A stretch of 64,000 nt of DNA, from assembly GCA_018970725.1 (NCBI GenBank), contig JAGWVU010000016.1, positions 1 through 64,000 on the forward strand. The letters are read 5' to 3'. Position numbers and translations under genes: made by a program. This DNA comes from Verrucomicrobiota bacterium. Its GTDB lineage: Bacteria; Verrucomicrobiota; Verrucomicrobiia; Verrucomicrobiales; DEV007. The notes under the pieces are model-generated. The model worked only from the letters and a program-made list of their open reading frames with translations, did no database searches and was not told the DNA's origin. Below, one piece after another: positions 33,521 through 41,916 of this stretch. Each line of letters opens with the position of its first letter. The first letter of the stretch is position 1.

Positions 33521-34204
33521 TCATCCCTGCATGGCGCCGCGGAGTGACCTTTGCCGCAGCGGCACGGGGCTCAACCGTTCGGAGAAATCGTTTCGCGTGC
33601 TTTCCCAATCGGGGGCTCCTGCGAGGGGGCGCAGAGCAAAGCGGCGGTGCGCGCTGACCACGAGAGGGGAGGTGGTTATGACGAGCAGTCCGGTGCCGGC
33701 CTGTTCCGACAGCGCGCGAAAGCGGTGCCAAACATTCGGGGCGAACGAGCGGATCTCGGGGAATGGATTGAGTTGCAGGTCCAGCACGATCTCCGGAAGG
33801 TTGCCGTCCCTCAGCAGCAGATCAGTCGCTTGCATGGCCTGCTCCGCGTCCCGGCATCGGAGCCAAAGCATCCGGCGGCAGAGGCTGGGGCCGAAGGAAT
33901 CGGGATCGAAACTGTCTTTTCCATCCACCAGGGTGAGTGTCCGGCCTCCGGCTTCGGCGCGGGCCAGAAGTTCGCCAAGGAGGAGGGCGCTGCCGCATCC
34001 GGGGCGTTCCGCGACCACTTCCTGAATTTCGCCCGGTGAGAACGCGACGGTCACGGGGGCCTGAACGGGCAGGCGGGATCCGGCCGTCGTGGGGGTGGAG
34101 GGAGGGAGGTCAGCGAGGCCCGGAAGGTCGGCATGAGCCGAGGGAAAACGTTCCCGAAGCAAAGCGCGTAAGGCAATGGCCCGATGGGCGGCGAGGTTCT
34201 CCAT
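33521..34204 (-). CDS. imuA: ImuA-like (RecA-related) SOS mutagenesis protein
   Basis: A 227-aa RecA/SulA-related protein, the usual upstream partner of imuB. The part around AERPGCGSALLLGELL takes the place of a P-loop but lacks the GK(S/T) core, so ATP binding is doubtful. The strand LTLVDGKDSFDPDSFG, then RRMLWLRCRDAEQAMQATDLLL and the segment LPEIVLDLQL follow a RecA-like order. LexA-like boxes abut the start codon at 34204, supporting SOS control. The start ATG lies directly beside box 1. Confidence 0.75.
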   Translation of the reverse strand: MENLAAHRAIALRALLRERFPSAHADLPGLADLPPSTPTTAGSRLPVQAPVTVAFSPGEIQEVVAERPGCGSALLLGELLARAEAGGRTLTLVDGKDSFDPDSFGPSLCRRMLWLRCRDAEQAMQATDLLLRDGNLPEIVLDLQLNPFPEIRSFAPNVWHRFRALSEQAGTGLLVITTSPLVVSAHRRFALRPLAGAPDWESTRNDFSERLSPVPLRQRSLRGAMQG

Positions 34205-34205
34205 A

Positions 34206-34219
34206 TGTTCTGTCGAACG
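34206..34219. promoter_or_regulatory. LexA-type box 1 upstream of imuA
   Basis: TGTTC-TGTC-GAACG on the plus strand, i.e. a GTTC-N4-GAAC inverted repeat abutting the imuA start codon at 34204. The reported LexA-binding motif of Verrucomicrobia is TGTTC-N4-GAACA, which this matches at nine of ten defined positions. Confidence 0.75.
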
Positions 34220-34264
34220 TATGGAGATTCCGTGGGTTGTCGAGAAAGGAGTTCAAAAATCTTA

Positions 34265-34278
34265 CGTTCAATCGAACT
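34265..34278. promoter_or_regulatory. LexA-type box 2 upstream of imuA
   Basis: CGTTC-AATC-GAACT, again a perfect GTTC-N4-GAAC core, 59 bases beyond box 1. It overlaps the last codon and stop of the preceding dehydrogenase gene. Two such cores this close are unlikely by chance and would allow cooperative repressor binding. Confidence 0.6.
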
Positions 34279-35230
34279 GATTGAGGGCGCCCGGCGGTCT
34301 GCGGCCGAGAAGGGCCGCCGCCACGTTGGTCGCCGCTTCGATGCGGGCCTGGTGTCGCGCCTCCCGCGTGGCTCCTCCGAGGTGCGGGGTCAAGACCACC
34401 TGCTTCATGCCGAGCAAAGCCGGGTGCACCTTTGGTTCCGCTTCGAACACGTCGAGCGCCGCTCCTGCGAGCCGGCCGCTTTGCAAGGCGTCGACGAGGT
34501 CCTGCTCGTTCACCACGGGGCCGCGGCTCACGTTGACAAACCGGGTCCCGGGTCTCATCAGATCGAAGGCGCGCGCGTCGATCAAATGCCGGGTCTCCGC
34601 GCTGAGCGGGACCAGAACCACCACCACGTCGGATTCCTCCAACAACCGTGCGAAATCCCGCTGCCGGGAATCTCCGGTGGCCCCCCTGCGGTGGAAGATC
34701 ACCGTCATGCCGAACGCCTCCGCGCGCCGGGCCACGGCCTGGCCGATCTTGCCGAAACCGATGATGCCCAGGGTTTTTCCGCTCAAACCCATCCCGGACC
34801 ATCGGTCGCCCTGAGGCCCCTCCTGTTCCCATCGACCGGTGCGGACATAGGCGTCGCCGGCGGCGATTCCCCGGGCCAGGGCCAGAATCAGCCCCAAGGT
34901 GGCATCCGCGGTGGCCGCGGTGAAGGCGTCGGGGGTATTGGTTCCCCAGATGCGCCGGCGGCTCAGCTCGGCGAGCGGCAGATTGTTGTATCCGGCCGCG
35001 GTGTTGGCAATGACCTGAAGGTCCGGAAGATCCTCCAGCAGTGCGGGAACGATGGGGAATTCACCGGGCACGATCAACCCGGACACGGGATGTTCCTTTT
35101 GAAAACGGCGGATCTGTTCCTCCCCGAATTGGGTGGAGTCCCCGGGAAAGCGGACCTCGGCGAGCCCGGCCAGAGGGGCGAACGATTCCGGGGCCGCGGG
35201 GGCGAGGGCGACGACGAATGGGAGAGACAT
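34268..35230 (-). CDS. D-2-hydroxyacid dehydrogenase (glyoxylate/hydroxypyruvate reductase type)
   Basis: A 320-aa NAD(P)-dependent dehydrogenase. The nucleotide-binding motif GFGKIGQAVARRAEAFGM, the catalytic Arg in NVSRGPVVNE, Glu in FEAEPKVHP and His in LTPHLGGAT are all present. Family members reduce glyoxylate or hydroxypyruvate. The ATG at 35230 (MSLPFVVALAPAAPESF) is favoured over one five codons upstream. Its 3' end carries LexA-type box 2. It is divergent from the ribosomal array. A paralogue with a different substrate loop is at 464-1450. Confidence 0.88.
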   Translation of the reverse strand: MSLPFVVALAPAAPESFAPLAGLAEVRFPGDSTQFGEEQIRRFQKEHPVSGLIVPGEFPIVPALLEDLPDLQVIANTAAGYNNLPLAELSRRRIWGTNTPDAFTAATADATLGLILALARGIAAGDAYVRTGRWEQEGPQGDRWSGMGLSGKTLGIIGFGKIGQAVARRAEAFGMTVIFHRRGATGDSRQRDFARLLEESDVVVVLVPLSAETRHLIDARAFDLMRPGTRFVNVSRGPVVNEQDLVDALQSGRLAGAALDVFEAEPKVHPALLGMKQVVLTPHLGGATREARHQARIEAATNVAAALLGRRPPGALNQFD

Positions 35231-35377
35231 GGTGCGCCAATCCAAGCCCTGATCCGCGACTGGTCAATGGCGGGAATTGGATGGGGCGCGCTTTGGGATC
35301 GAATTTTCCATCCTGAAGGGCCTGCCCCTCCCGGAAAGGATCAGGGCAACAAAAACACAAATTTTGCGGTTTAGCGG

Positions 35378-35405
35378 TTGCACGGAAGGATTCGGCCAAT
35401 ATACT
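35378..35405 (+). promoter_or_regulatory. Candidate promoter of the rpsL ribosomal operon
   Basis: TTGCAC (35378-35383), a 16-base spacer, then TATACT (35400-35405) resemble a sigma70 promoter (weak -35, good -10). Transcription would begin near 35412, leaving a leader of about 160 bases before rpsL that holds no gene. The stretch 35231-35377 is the remaining divergent intergenic region, with nothing else I can support. Confidence 0.55.
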
Positions 35406-35574
35406 GCCCGCCCTTTTCCAGTTCGCGATGCCGCACCCGGACCACGACTGAGAGTTGAAGAGAGGTCGCCCGAAAGCGACGCTCCAAAAGACTCTCGGCA
35501 GACGGGCGGGGGGTCGGAGGTGGGAGAGCACTCGCCGGATTCAAGACGGATTTCGATTCCAAGCCATTTTTCGT

Positions 35575-35961
35575 ATGCCAACCATCAACCAGCTCGTCAG
35601 GAAAGGTCGTCAAGATAAGGCGGACAAGAGCAAGGCTCCCGCTCTGTCGAGTTGCCCCCAACGTCGTGGTGTCTGTTTGCAAGTGATGACCCGGACGCCG
35701 AAGAAGCCGAACTCGGCTCTGCGGAAAGTGGCCAAGGTTCGCCTCACCAACGGGTTTGAGGTGATTGCCTACATTGGGGGGGAGGGGCATAACCTTCAGG
35801 AGCACTCCATCGTTCTGGTCCGTGGCGGCCGGGTGAAGGACCTTCCGGGGGTTCGCTACCACATTGTCCGCGGGGCGCTCGACTGTCTGGGAGTCGACAA
35901 GCGTCGCAAGAGTCGTTCCAAGTATGGGGCGAAGCGACCCAAGGCAACGAAGGCGAAATAG
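35575..35961 (+). CDS. rpsL: 30S ribosomal protein S12
   Basis: A 128-aa decoding-centre protein. [20 protein letters not shown] and the [15 protein letters not shown] motif are intact. The Lys residues of TPKKPNS (K43/K44) are the sites of known streptomycin-resistance mutations and are wild-type here. The frame is open upstream from 35455, but the 40 added residues are not S12; ATG 35575 begins [11 protein letters not shown]. First gene of the array; no rpoC upstream. Confidence 0.97.
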   Translation: MPTINQLVRKGRQDKADKSKAPALSSCPQRRGVCLQVMTRTPKKPNSALRKVAKVRLTNGFEVIAYIGGEGHNLQEHSIVLVRGGRVKDLPGVRYHIVRGALDCLGVDKRRKSRSKYGAKRPKATKAK

Positions 35962-36037
35962 GTTTTCCTGCGGGTCTTCCCCGGAATACCAGTTTCCTCT
36001 TCGATGATACGAAAGTTTTATTGATTGAAATTATCCT

Positions 36038-36511
36038 ATGTCTCGAAGAAAAAGAACTTACGCTAAGCCGGATTATTCCGACGCGCGTTACGAGAGCCCT
36101 TTGGTGGCTCGGCTCATCAGCAAGGTGATGAGGGACGGCAAGAAGTCCACTGCTGAACGCATCGTGTATGCGGCGATCGATCGGGTGAACCAAGGGGCCG
36201 AGTCGGTCGATCCTCTTGAGGCGATCAACCGGGCCATCGAGAACGCCAAGCCGCGGGTCGAGGTCAAGAGTCGCCGGGTTGGTGGGGCCACCTACCAGGT
36301 TCCCCTTGAGGTGACCGGTGAGCGTCAGGAATCTCTGGCCATGCGTTGGATGGTTACCGCTGCCCGCAAGCGCAAAGGCACTCCGATGCATGTTGCCCTT
36401 TCCAACGAGCTCCGCGATGCCGCTGCCAACACCGGTAGTGTCATTCGGAAGAGGGATGAGACGCACAAGATGGCGCAGGCCAACCGTGCCTTTGCCCACT
36501 TCCGCTGGTAA
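36038..36511 (+). CDS. rpsG: 30S ribosomal protein S7
   Basis: A 157-aa protein that nucleates the 30S head and contacts the 3' domain of 16S rRNA. It starts MSRRKRTYAKPDYSD, with the conserved VGGATYQVPLEV and MRWMVTAARKR segments. The 76-base gap after rpsL is AT-rich with no Shine-Dalgarno sequence before the ATG. Length is normal. Confidence 0.97.
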   Translation: MSRRKRTYAKPDYSDARYESPLVARLISKVMRDGKKSTAERIVYAAIDRVNQGAESVDPLEAINRAIENAKPRVEVKSRRVGGATYQVPLEVTGERQESLAMRWMVTAARKRKGTPMHVALSNELRDAAANTGSVIRKRDETHKMAQANRAFAHFRW

Positions 36512-36552
36512 ACCTTGGCCCCTGTCCCGACGATTGCCGCCGACTCACCCCA

Positions 36553-38721
36553 ATGACCGTTCTTGCGTCAGCTCCCCTGCTGGGGAATCCCAATCATCCC
36601 GCGCGGAAACGTCCGCTCGAGAGGACGCGGAATATTGGGATTGCGGCGCACATTGACGCGGGGAAGACGACGTTGACCGAGCGGATCTTGTTCTACACCG
36701 GGTTGATTCACCGGATGGGCGAAGTTCACGAAGGGGCGGCGACGACGGATTGGATGGAGCAGGAGAGGGAGCGTGGGATCACTATCACGGCTGCGGCGGT
36801 GACGTGCGAGTGGACCCAGCGGGTCGAGCCGGGCATGGTCAAGCTCCGGGATGGGCAGCCAATCCGGGTGAACATCATCGACACCCCGGGTCACGTGGAT
36901 TTCACTGCCGAGGTTGAGCGCTCTTTGCGCGTGCTTGACGGGGTGATTGCCGTCTTCTGCGGGGTCGCCGGAGTGCAGCCCCAGTCTGAGACGGTGTGGC
37001 GGCAAGCGGAGAAGTATCGGGTGCCCCGGATTGCGTTCATCAACAAGATGGATCGGGTTGGAGCGGATTTCGAATTCGTCTTGGCGGATATCCGGGAAAA
37101 GCTCGGGGCGGTGGCGGTGCCGATCCTGATCCCGATCGGGGCCGAGGAGGCTTTGCAGGGTCAGTATGACGTGCTCAATCGGAAGGCGATTGTCTATACG
37201 GAAAGCGGCGATTGCGGTTCGACCTACCGGATCACGGAAATCCCCTCCGGTGATATGCGTATGGTCGAAGGAGCGTTCGAGTTTTTGAAGGAGTCCCTCA
37301 TCGATCTGGATGAGGAACTGGGTCTCCGGTTTCTTGCGGAAGAGTCGATTGGGGTCGAGGATTTGAAGGAAGCGCTCCGTAGGCAGACCATTGCCGGGCG
37401 GGTGGTCCCTGTCGCCGGAGGTTCGGCGTTCAAGAACAAAGGAGTCCAAGGGCTTCTTGACGCGGTGGTGGACTATCTGCCGAGCCCTGTCGATCTGCCG
37501 CCGGCCCAGGGGCATGATGTCGAAGATCATGAGAAGCTAATCGAGGTCGTTCCCAGTGATCATGCCAAGGCTTGCTCGCTCGCCTTCAAGTTGTGGTCGG
37601 ACAAGTATGTCGGCAAATTGGTCTTCTTCCGGGTTTATTCCGGAATGATCAGCCGGGGGGATCAGCTGTTGAACCCGCGGACCGGAAAGAAGGAGCGGGT
37701 CGGGCGACTCATCCAGATCCAGGCGAACGAGCATCAGGACATTGATGTCGCCTATTGCGGCGACATCGCGGCGATGGTCGGGGTCAAGAATGTGACGACC
37801 GGGGATACCCTTTGTGATGCGTCCTTCCCCATCCTGCTTGAGCCTCCGTCGTTCCCGGAGCCGGTGATTTCGATGGCGCTCGAGGTCCGGTCGACCGCTG
37901 ACCAGGACAAGATGGCGACCGCTTTGCAGCGTCTCCGCGATGAGGACCCGACGTTCATGGTGCGGACCGATGACGATACCGGGCAGACCATCATTTCCGG
38001 CATGGGAGAATTGCATCTTGAGGTGATCCGGGACCGGATGCTTCGTGAATTCAAAGTGGCCACCAATGCAGGCAAGCCCCAGATCGCTTATCGGGAGACA
38101 CTGACCCGGCCGGCTGATGGCGAGGGCAAGTTGATCAAGCAGAGCGGGGGTAAGGGGCAGTATGGCCACGTCATCCTGAAGGTGACGCCCTGCGAGCGGG
38201 GGCATGGGCTCACCCGCGAGAGCAAGGTGGTCGGAGGGGAGATTCCCAAGGAGTTCATCAACGCCTGTTTTTCCGGGATCCAAGAGGCCACAACGAACGG
38301 GGTCATCGCGGGATATCCGGTGGTGGATCTCCACGTCGATCTGCTCGGTGGGTCCAGCCATGACGTGGATTCCAGTGAGGCCGCCTTCAAGATGGCCGCG
38401 ATTTTTGCGATGAAAGAAGCCTTCCGCCATGGGGAGCCTTCGCTTCTGGAACCGGTCATGGCTCTGGAAGTGACCACCCCGGATGAATTTCAAGGGGATA
38501 TCATGGGGGACTTGAGCCGACGGAGGGGGCGCATTCTTTCCATTGAGTCCCGGGGGAACGTGAGTGCCATCCGGGCCGACGTTCCGCTTTCGGAGGTTTT
38601 CGGCTACGCGACGGATGTCCGCACGCTCTCGAGCGGACGGGCCTCCTATTCGATGCAGCCCGCCCGTTTTGAAGAGGTTCCGCCGGCGCTGGTGGAACGG
38701 ATTATCGCTGAGCGCACCTGA
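36553..38721 (+). CDS. fusA: Elongation factor G
   Basis: A 722-aa translational GTPase that drives translocation and ribosome recycling. G1 AHIDAGKTTL, G3 DTPGHVDFTAEV and G4 NKMD are intact, followed by domains II-V ending in a standard EF-G C-terminus. About 20 extra residues precede the GTPase domain (MTVLASAPLLGNPNHPARKR), compared with typical EF-G. tuf does not follow, unlike in many str operons; the next gene is rpsJ after 18 bases. Confidence 0.96.
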   Translation: MTVLASAPLLGNPNHPARKRPLERTRNIGIAAHIDAGKTTLTERILFYTGLIHRMGEVHEGAATTDWMEQERERGITITAAAVTCEWTQRVEPGMVKLRDGQPIRVNIIDTPGHVDFTAEVERSLRVLDGVIAVFCGVAGVQPQSETVWRQAEKYRVPRIAFINKMDRVGADFEFVLADIREKLGAVAVPILIPIGAEEALQGQYDVLNRKAIVYTESGDCGSTYRITEIPSGDMRMVEGAFEFLKESLIDLDEELGLRFLAEESIGVEDLKEALRRQTIAGRVVPVAGGSAFKNKGVQGLLDAVVDYLPSPVDLPPAQGHDVEDHEKLIEVVPSDHAKACSLAFKLWSDKYVGKLVFFRVYSGMISRGDQLLNPRTGKKERVGRLIQIQANEHQDIDVAYCGDIAAMVGVKNVTTGDTLCDASFPILLEPPSFPEPVISMALEVRSTADQDKMATALQRLRDEDPTFMVRTDDDTGQTIISGMGELHLEVIRDRMLREFKVATNAGKPQIAYRETLTRPADGEGKLIKQSGGKGQYGHVILKVTPCERGHGLTRESKVVGGEIPKEFINACFSGIQEATTNGVIAGYPVVDLHVDLLGGSSHDVDSSEAAFKMAAIFAMKEAFRHGEPSLLEPVMALEVTTPDEFQGDIMGDLSRRRGRILSIESRGNVSAIRADVPLSEVFGYATDVRTLSSGRASYSMQPARFEEVPPALVERIIAERT

Positions 38722-38739
38722 AATTTCCAACTATCGTCC

Positions 38740-39048
38740 ATGCAAAAACAACGCATCAGAATCCGGCTCAACGCCTACGATCACCGACTCTTGGACAAGA
38801 GTGCCGGGGATATCGTGGAAACCGCCAAACGCACCGGCGCGTTGGTTGCCGGTCCCATTCCGCTGCCCACCCGGATCGAAAAATTCAGCGTGAACCGGTC
38901 GCCCCACGTCAACAAGAAGAGCGCCGAACAGTTTGAGATGCGCACGCACAAGCGTTTGCTGGATATCGTGAACCCCACCGCGCGCACGGTGGATGAATTG
39001 AAGAAACTCAACTTGCCTGCCGGGGTCGACATCAAGATCATCATCTGA
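38740..39048 (+). CDS. rpsJ: 30S ribosomal protein S10
   Basis: A 102-aa protein (also the antitermination factor NusE). [20 protein letters not shown] begins it and the conserved [24 protein letters not shown] loop and the GVDIKI end are present. No Shine-Dalgarno sequence precedes ATG 38740. First gene of the S10 block. Confidence 0.97.
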   Translation: MQKQRIRIRLNAYDHRLLDKSAGDIVETAKRTGALVAGPIPLPTRIEKFSVNRSPHVNKKSAEQFEMRTHKRLLDIVNPTARTVDELKKLNLPAGVDIKIII

Positions 39049-39073
39049 GGCAGCATCCAACCGGAGAATTTTC

Positions 39074-39727
39074 ATGAGCTTGGGATTGATTGGCAAAAAG
39101 ATCGGGATGACTCGCGTTTTCGACGACAGCGGCAAGGCTGTTGCCGTGACGGTGATCGACGTGAGTGGCAACGAGTTCGTCCAGCGCAAGAGCGCGGAGA
39201 CGGATGGTTACGAAGCCGTGCAGATTGGGTTTGATGCCCAGAAGCCGCAACGGTTGACGAAGCCGGTGGCGAAACATTTCGAGAAGCATGGCGCGAACCC
39301 GAAGAAGATGGTCCGCGAATTCCGCTTCGAAGAGGGGGAATCGCTTCCCGAGGGGGAGCACCCCGGGGTGGGCGTTTTCCAGCCCGGCCAATGGGTCGAT
39401 GTCATCGGCACTTCGAAGGGCAAGGGTTTCCAAGGGGTCTACAAGCGCTACAACTTCGGAGGTCTTCCGATGTCGCACGGATCGATGATGCACCGCCGGA
39501 CCGGATCGGTGGGAGCGGGCACGACTCCTGGCCGGGTGTGGAAGAACATGCGGATGCCGGGACAGCACGGGAATGATCGCAAGACGGTCCAGAATCTCCG
39601 GGTGGTGCAGACCCGTCCGGACGACAACGTCATTTTGGTGAGCGGCGCGGTGCCCGGAGCGAAGGGTGGTTATGTGATCATCCGGCCGGCCATCAAGAAA
39701 CCCGGCGGAGAGGCTCCCGCAGCCTGA
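39074..39727 (+). CDS. rplC: 50S ribosomal protein L3
   Basis: A 217-aa early-assembly protein near the peptidyl transferase centre. The start GLIGKKIGMTRVFDDSGKA and the internal loop FGGLPMSHGSMMHRRTGSVG with TTPGRVWKNMRMPG are standard. A GGAG lies about 10 bases before the ATG. Confidence 0.97.
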   Translation: MSLGLIGKKIGMTRVFDDSGKAVAVTVIDVSGNEFVQRKSAETDGYEAVQIGFDAQKPQRLTKPVAKHFEKHGANPKKMVREFRFEEGESLPEGEHPGVGVFQPGQWVDVIGTSKGKGFQGVYKRYNFGGLPMSHGSMMHRRTGSVGAGTTPGRVWKNMRMPGQHGNDRKTVQNLRVVQTRPDDNVILVSGAVPGAKGGYVIIRPAIKKPGGEAPAA

Positions 39728-39757
39728 GTTTGTCTGTAACCTGATTCAAAAGCAACC

Positions 39758-40399
39758 ATGGCACATGTTTTTTCCATTGAGGATGCCGGCAAGGCTGGCA
39801 TCGTGACCATCGCGGACGGACGGGGCGGGCAAGCCGTGCACGATCTGGTCGTCGCCTTCGCCGCGAACCGTCGTTCCGGAACCGCCTGCGCCAAGACGCG
39901 CGGAGAGGTGAAGGCCTCGGGCAAGAAGCCCTACCGGCAGAAAGGGACCGGAAACGCCCGGCGCGGAGGGAACGCCTCGCCCCTTCACCGGGGAGGCGGT
40001 GTCGTCTTCGGCCCGAGGCCGCGCGACTACTCGAAGGACGTTCCGAAGAAGGTGCGTCGTCTCGCTTTCGCCCGGGCGCTGACCGCTCGGATCGAGGCTG
40101 GCGATGTATTGTTGAGCGAGCCGCTGGCCATTGCGGATGGCAAGACCAAAAACGTAGTGGCCGCGATTTCCAAAATCACCGACGCGAGGAAGGTGCTCTT
40201 CATCGGGAACTTCGACGAAGTGACGTTCCGGGCCGCGCGCAACGTCCAACCCTTGCTGTTGATGTCGCCCGAGGAGGTGAACGTCGAGCACCTGCTGTAT
40301 TACGACAAGATCGTTGTCACCGAGAATGGCCTAGGGGTTCTCGCCGGACGGACCAAGGGCGTCCTGTCCGAGCGCCCGGCCGAAGCTGCAACCGAGTGA
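39758..40399 (+). CDS. rplD: 50S ribosomal protein L4
   Basis: A 213-aa protein lining the exit tunnel. The tunnel loop with KPYRQKGTGNARRGG and GGGVVFGPRPRDYS is recognisable (macrolide-contact region). In some bacteria L4 represses its own S10 operon; no leader for that was identified. No clear Shine-Dalgarno. Confidence 0.96.
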   Translation: MAHVFSIEDAGKAGIVTIADGRGGQAVHDLVVAFAANRRSGTACAKTRGEVKASGKKPYRQKGTGNARRGGNASPLHRGGGVVFGPRPRDYSKDVPKKVRRLAFARALTARIEAGDVLLSEPLAIADGKTKNVVAAISKITDARKVLFIGNFDEVTFRAARNVQPLLLMSPEEVNVEHLLYYDKIVVTENGLGVLAGRTKGVLSERPAEAATE

Positions 40400-40406
40400 G
40401 AATCAC

Positions 40407-40691
40407 ATGAAAGACCTGTTTCAAGTCATCAAGACCATCCGCCTCAGCGAAAAGGCGACATTGCTGGGCGAGATCAACAATGAGTTCGTTTTCCGGGTGG
40501 ACCGGCGCGCGAACAAGTTGGAGATCAAGCAGGCTGTCGAACAGCTTTTCGGGAAGAAGGTCGTGGCGGTCCGCACAGCGAACTACCGCGGCAAGAAGAA
40601 GCGCGAAAGGCGTGCCGACTTCGGACGCACGGCCCATTGGAAGAAGGCGATCGTCCGGCTCGCCGAAGGTGAGACGATCGAGTTGGTGTAA
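40407..40691 (+). CDS. rplW: 50S ribosomal protein L23
   Basis: A 94-aa protein at the tunnel exit that docks trigger factor and SRP. The pattern RLSEKATLLGEINNEFVFRV, then QAVEQLFGKKVVAVRTANYRGKKK, is typical. It is 7 bases after rplD, with a weak GAG before the start. Confidence 0.95.
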   Translation: MKDLFQVIKTIRLSEKATLLGEINNEFVFRVDRRANKLEIKQAVEQLFGKKVVAVRTANYRGKKKRERRADFGRTAHWKKAIVRLAEGETIELV

Positions 40692-40729
40692 CCGGAAGCC
40701 CGCACTAGAGACCCAAACAGAAAGCTGTC

Positions 40730-41569
40730 ATGGCATTGAAAGATTACCGTCCCTTCACTCCCTCGAGCCGCTACAAAGAGTTGCCGAGCTTTGAGGAGAT
40801 CACCAAGAAGAAGCCCGAGAAGAGCCTTACCGCGCCTCTCAAGAAGTCCGGTGGCCGCAACAACCATGGACGGATCACTTGCCGCCACATGGGCGGGGGT
40901 CACAAACGCAAGTATCGGATCATCGATTTCAAGCGCCGTCGCCATGGCGATGTCGCCACGGTGATGTCGATCGAGTACGATCCCAACCGGAGCGCCCGGA
41001 TTGCCCTGTTGCAATACGCGGATGGCGAGAAGACTTACATTCTGGCGCCCGGCAAGCTTGGGGTCGGTGACAAGGTGCAGTCGGGAGAGAACGCGCCTCC
41101 GAAAGTGGGCAATTGCCTTCCTTTGGACCGGATTCCGCCGACCACTTCGATCCATTGTGTCGAACTGACGCCTGGTCGCGGAGCCAAGGTGGCGCGCAGC
41201 GCGGGGCAAGCGGCGGTTCTCACCAATACGGACGGGCAATACGCTTTGGTTCGGCTGCCCTCCGGGGAATCCCGTCGGATCAACGCCCGTTGCTACGCCA
41301 CCATCGGCGTGGTCGGAAACGCGGAGCACATGAACGAGAGTTCGGCCAAGGCGGGACGGACGCGCTGGCTGGGGGTCAGACCCACGGTCCGCGGGATGGC
41401 GATGAACCCGGTCGATCACCCGAACGGTGGTGGGGAAGGAAAGAGCAAGTCAGGTGGTGGCCGCCAGCACCTGAAGAGTCCGTGGGGACATCCGAAGGGG
41501 CTCAAGACACGCAAGCGGAAGAAGCCAGGCACCCGGTTCATCGTGGAGCGCCGGACGGCCAAAAAGTAA
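40730..41569 (+). CDS. rplB: 50S ribosomal protein L2
   Basis: A 279-aa protein essential for peptidyl transferase centre assembly. The RNA-binding core [20 protein letters not shown] and the C-terminal [20 protein letters not shown] with [15 protein letters not shown] are diagnostic. No Shine-Dalgarno sequence. Confidence 0.97.
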   Translation: MALKDYRPFTPSSRYKELPSFEEITKKKPEKSLTAPLKKSGGRNNHGRITCRHMGGGHKRKYRIIDFKRRRHGDVATVMSIEYDPNRSARIALLQYADGEKTYILAPGKLGVGDKVQSGENAPPKVGNCLPLDRIPPTTSIHCVELTPGRGAKVARSAGQAAVLTNTDGQYALVRLPSGESRRINARCYATIGVVGNAEHMNESSAKAGRTRWLGVRPTVRGMAMNPVDHPNGGGEGKSKSGGGRQHLKSPWGHPKGLKTRKRKKPGTRFIVERRTAKK

Positions 41570-41600
41570 CCATTCATCAAGCCAATCACTCTGATCCCAG

Positions 41601-41879
41601 ATGCCTAGATCACTCAAAAAGGGTCCTTTCGTGGACATGAAGTTGCTCGACAAGGTTGACGCCATGAACGAGTCCGGCAAGAAGCGTCCCATCAAGACGT
41701 GGTCCCGCCGCTCCATGGTCATCCCGGACTTCGTCGGTCACACGTTTCTCGTTCACAACGGACGCGAGTTCATTAGCGTTTTCGTCTCGGAAAACATGGT
41801 GGGCCACAAGCTCGGTGAATTCTCCCCGACCCGGAAATTCGTCGGTCATAGTGGACACAACCCGAAGATCAAGGGCTGA
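41601..41879 (+). CDS. rpsS: 30S ribosomal protein S19
   Basis: A 92-aa head protein with [10 protein letters not shown] at the start and [20 protein letters not shown] and [16 protein letters not shown] toward the end. Its stop is 38 bases before an unrelated secreted-protein gene that separates it from rplV; normally rplV follows directly. Confidence 0.96.
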   Translation: MPRSLKKGPFVDMKLLDKVDAMNESGKKRPIKTWSRRSMVIPDFVGHTFLVHNGREFISVFVSENMVGHKLGEFSPTRKFVGHSGHNPKIKG

Positions 41880-41916
41880 ACATTTCTTCCGCCGACCGTC
41901 CCATCCTCAGAATTTC

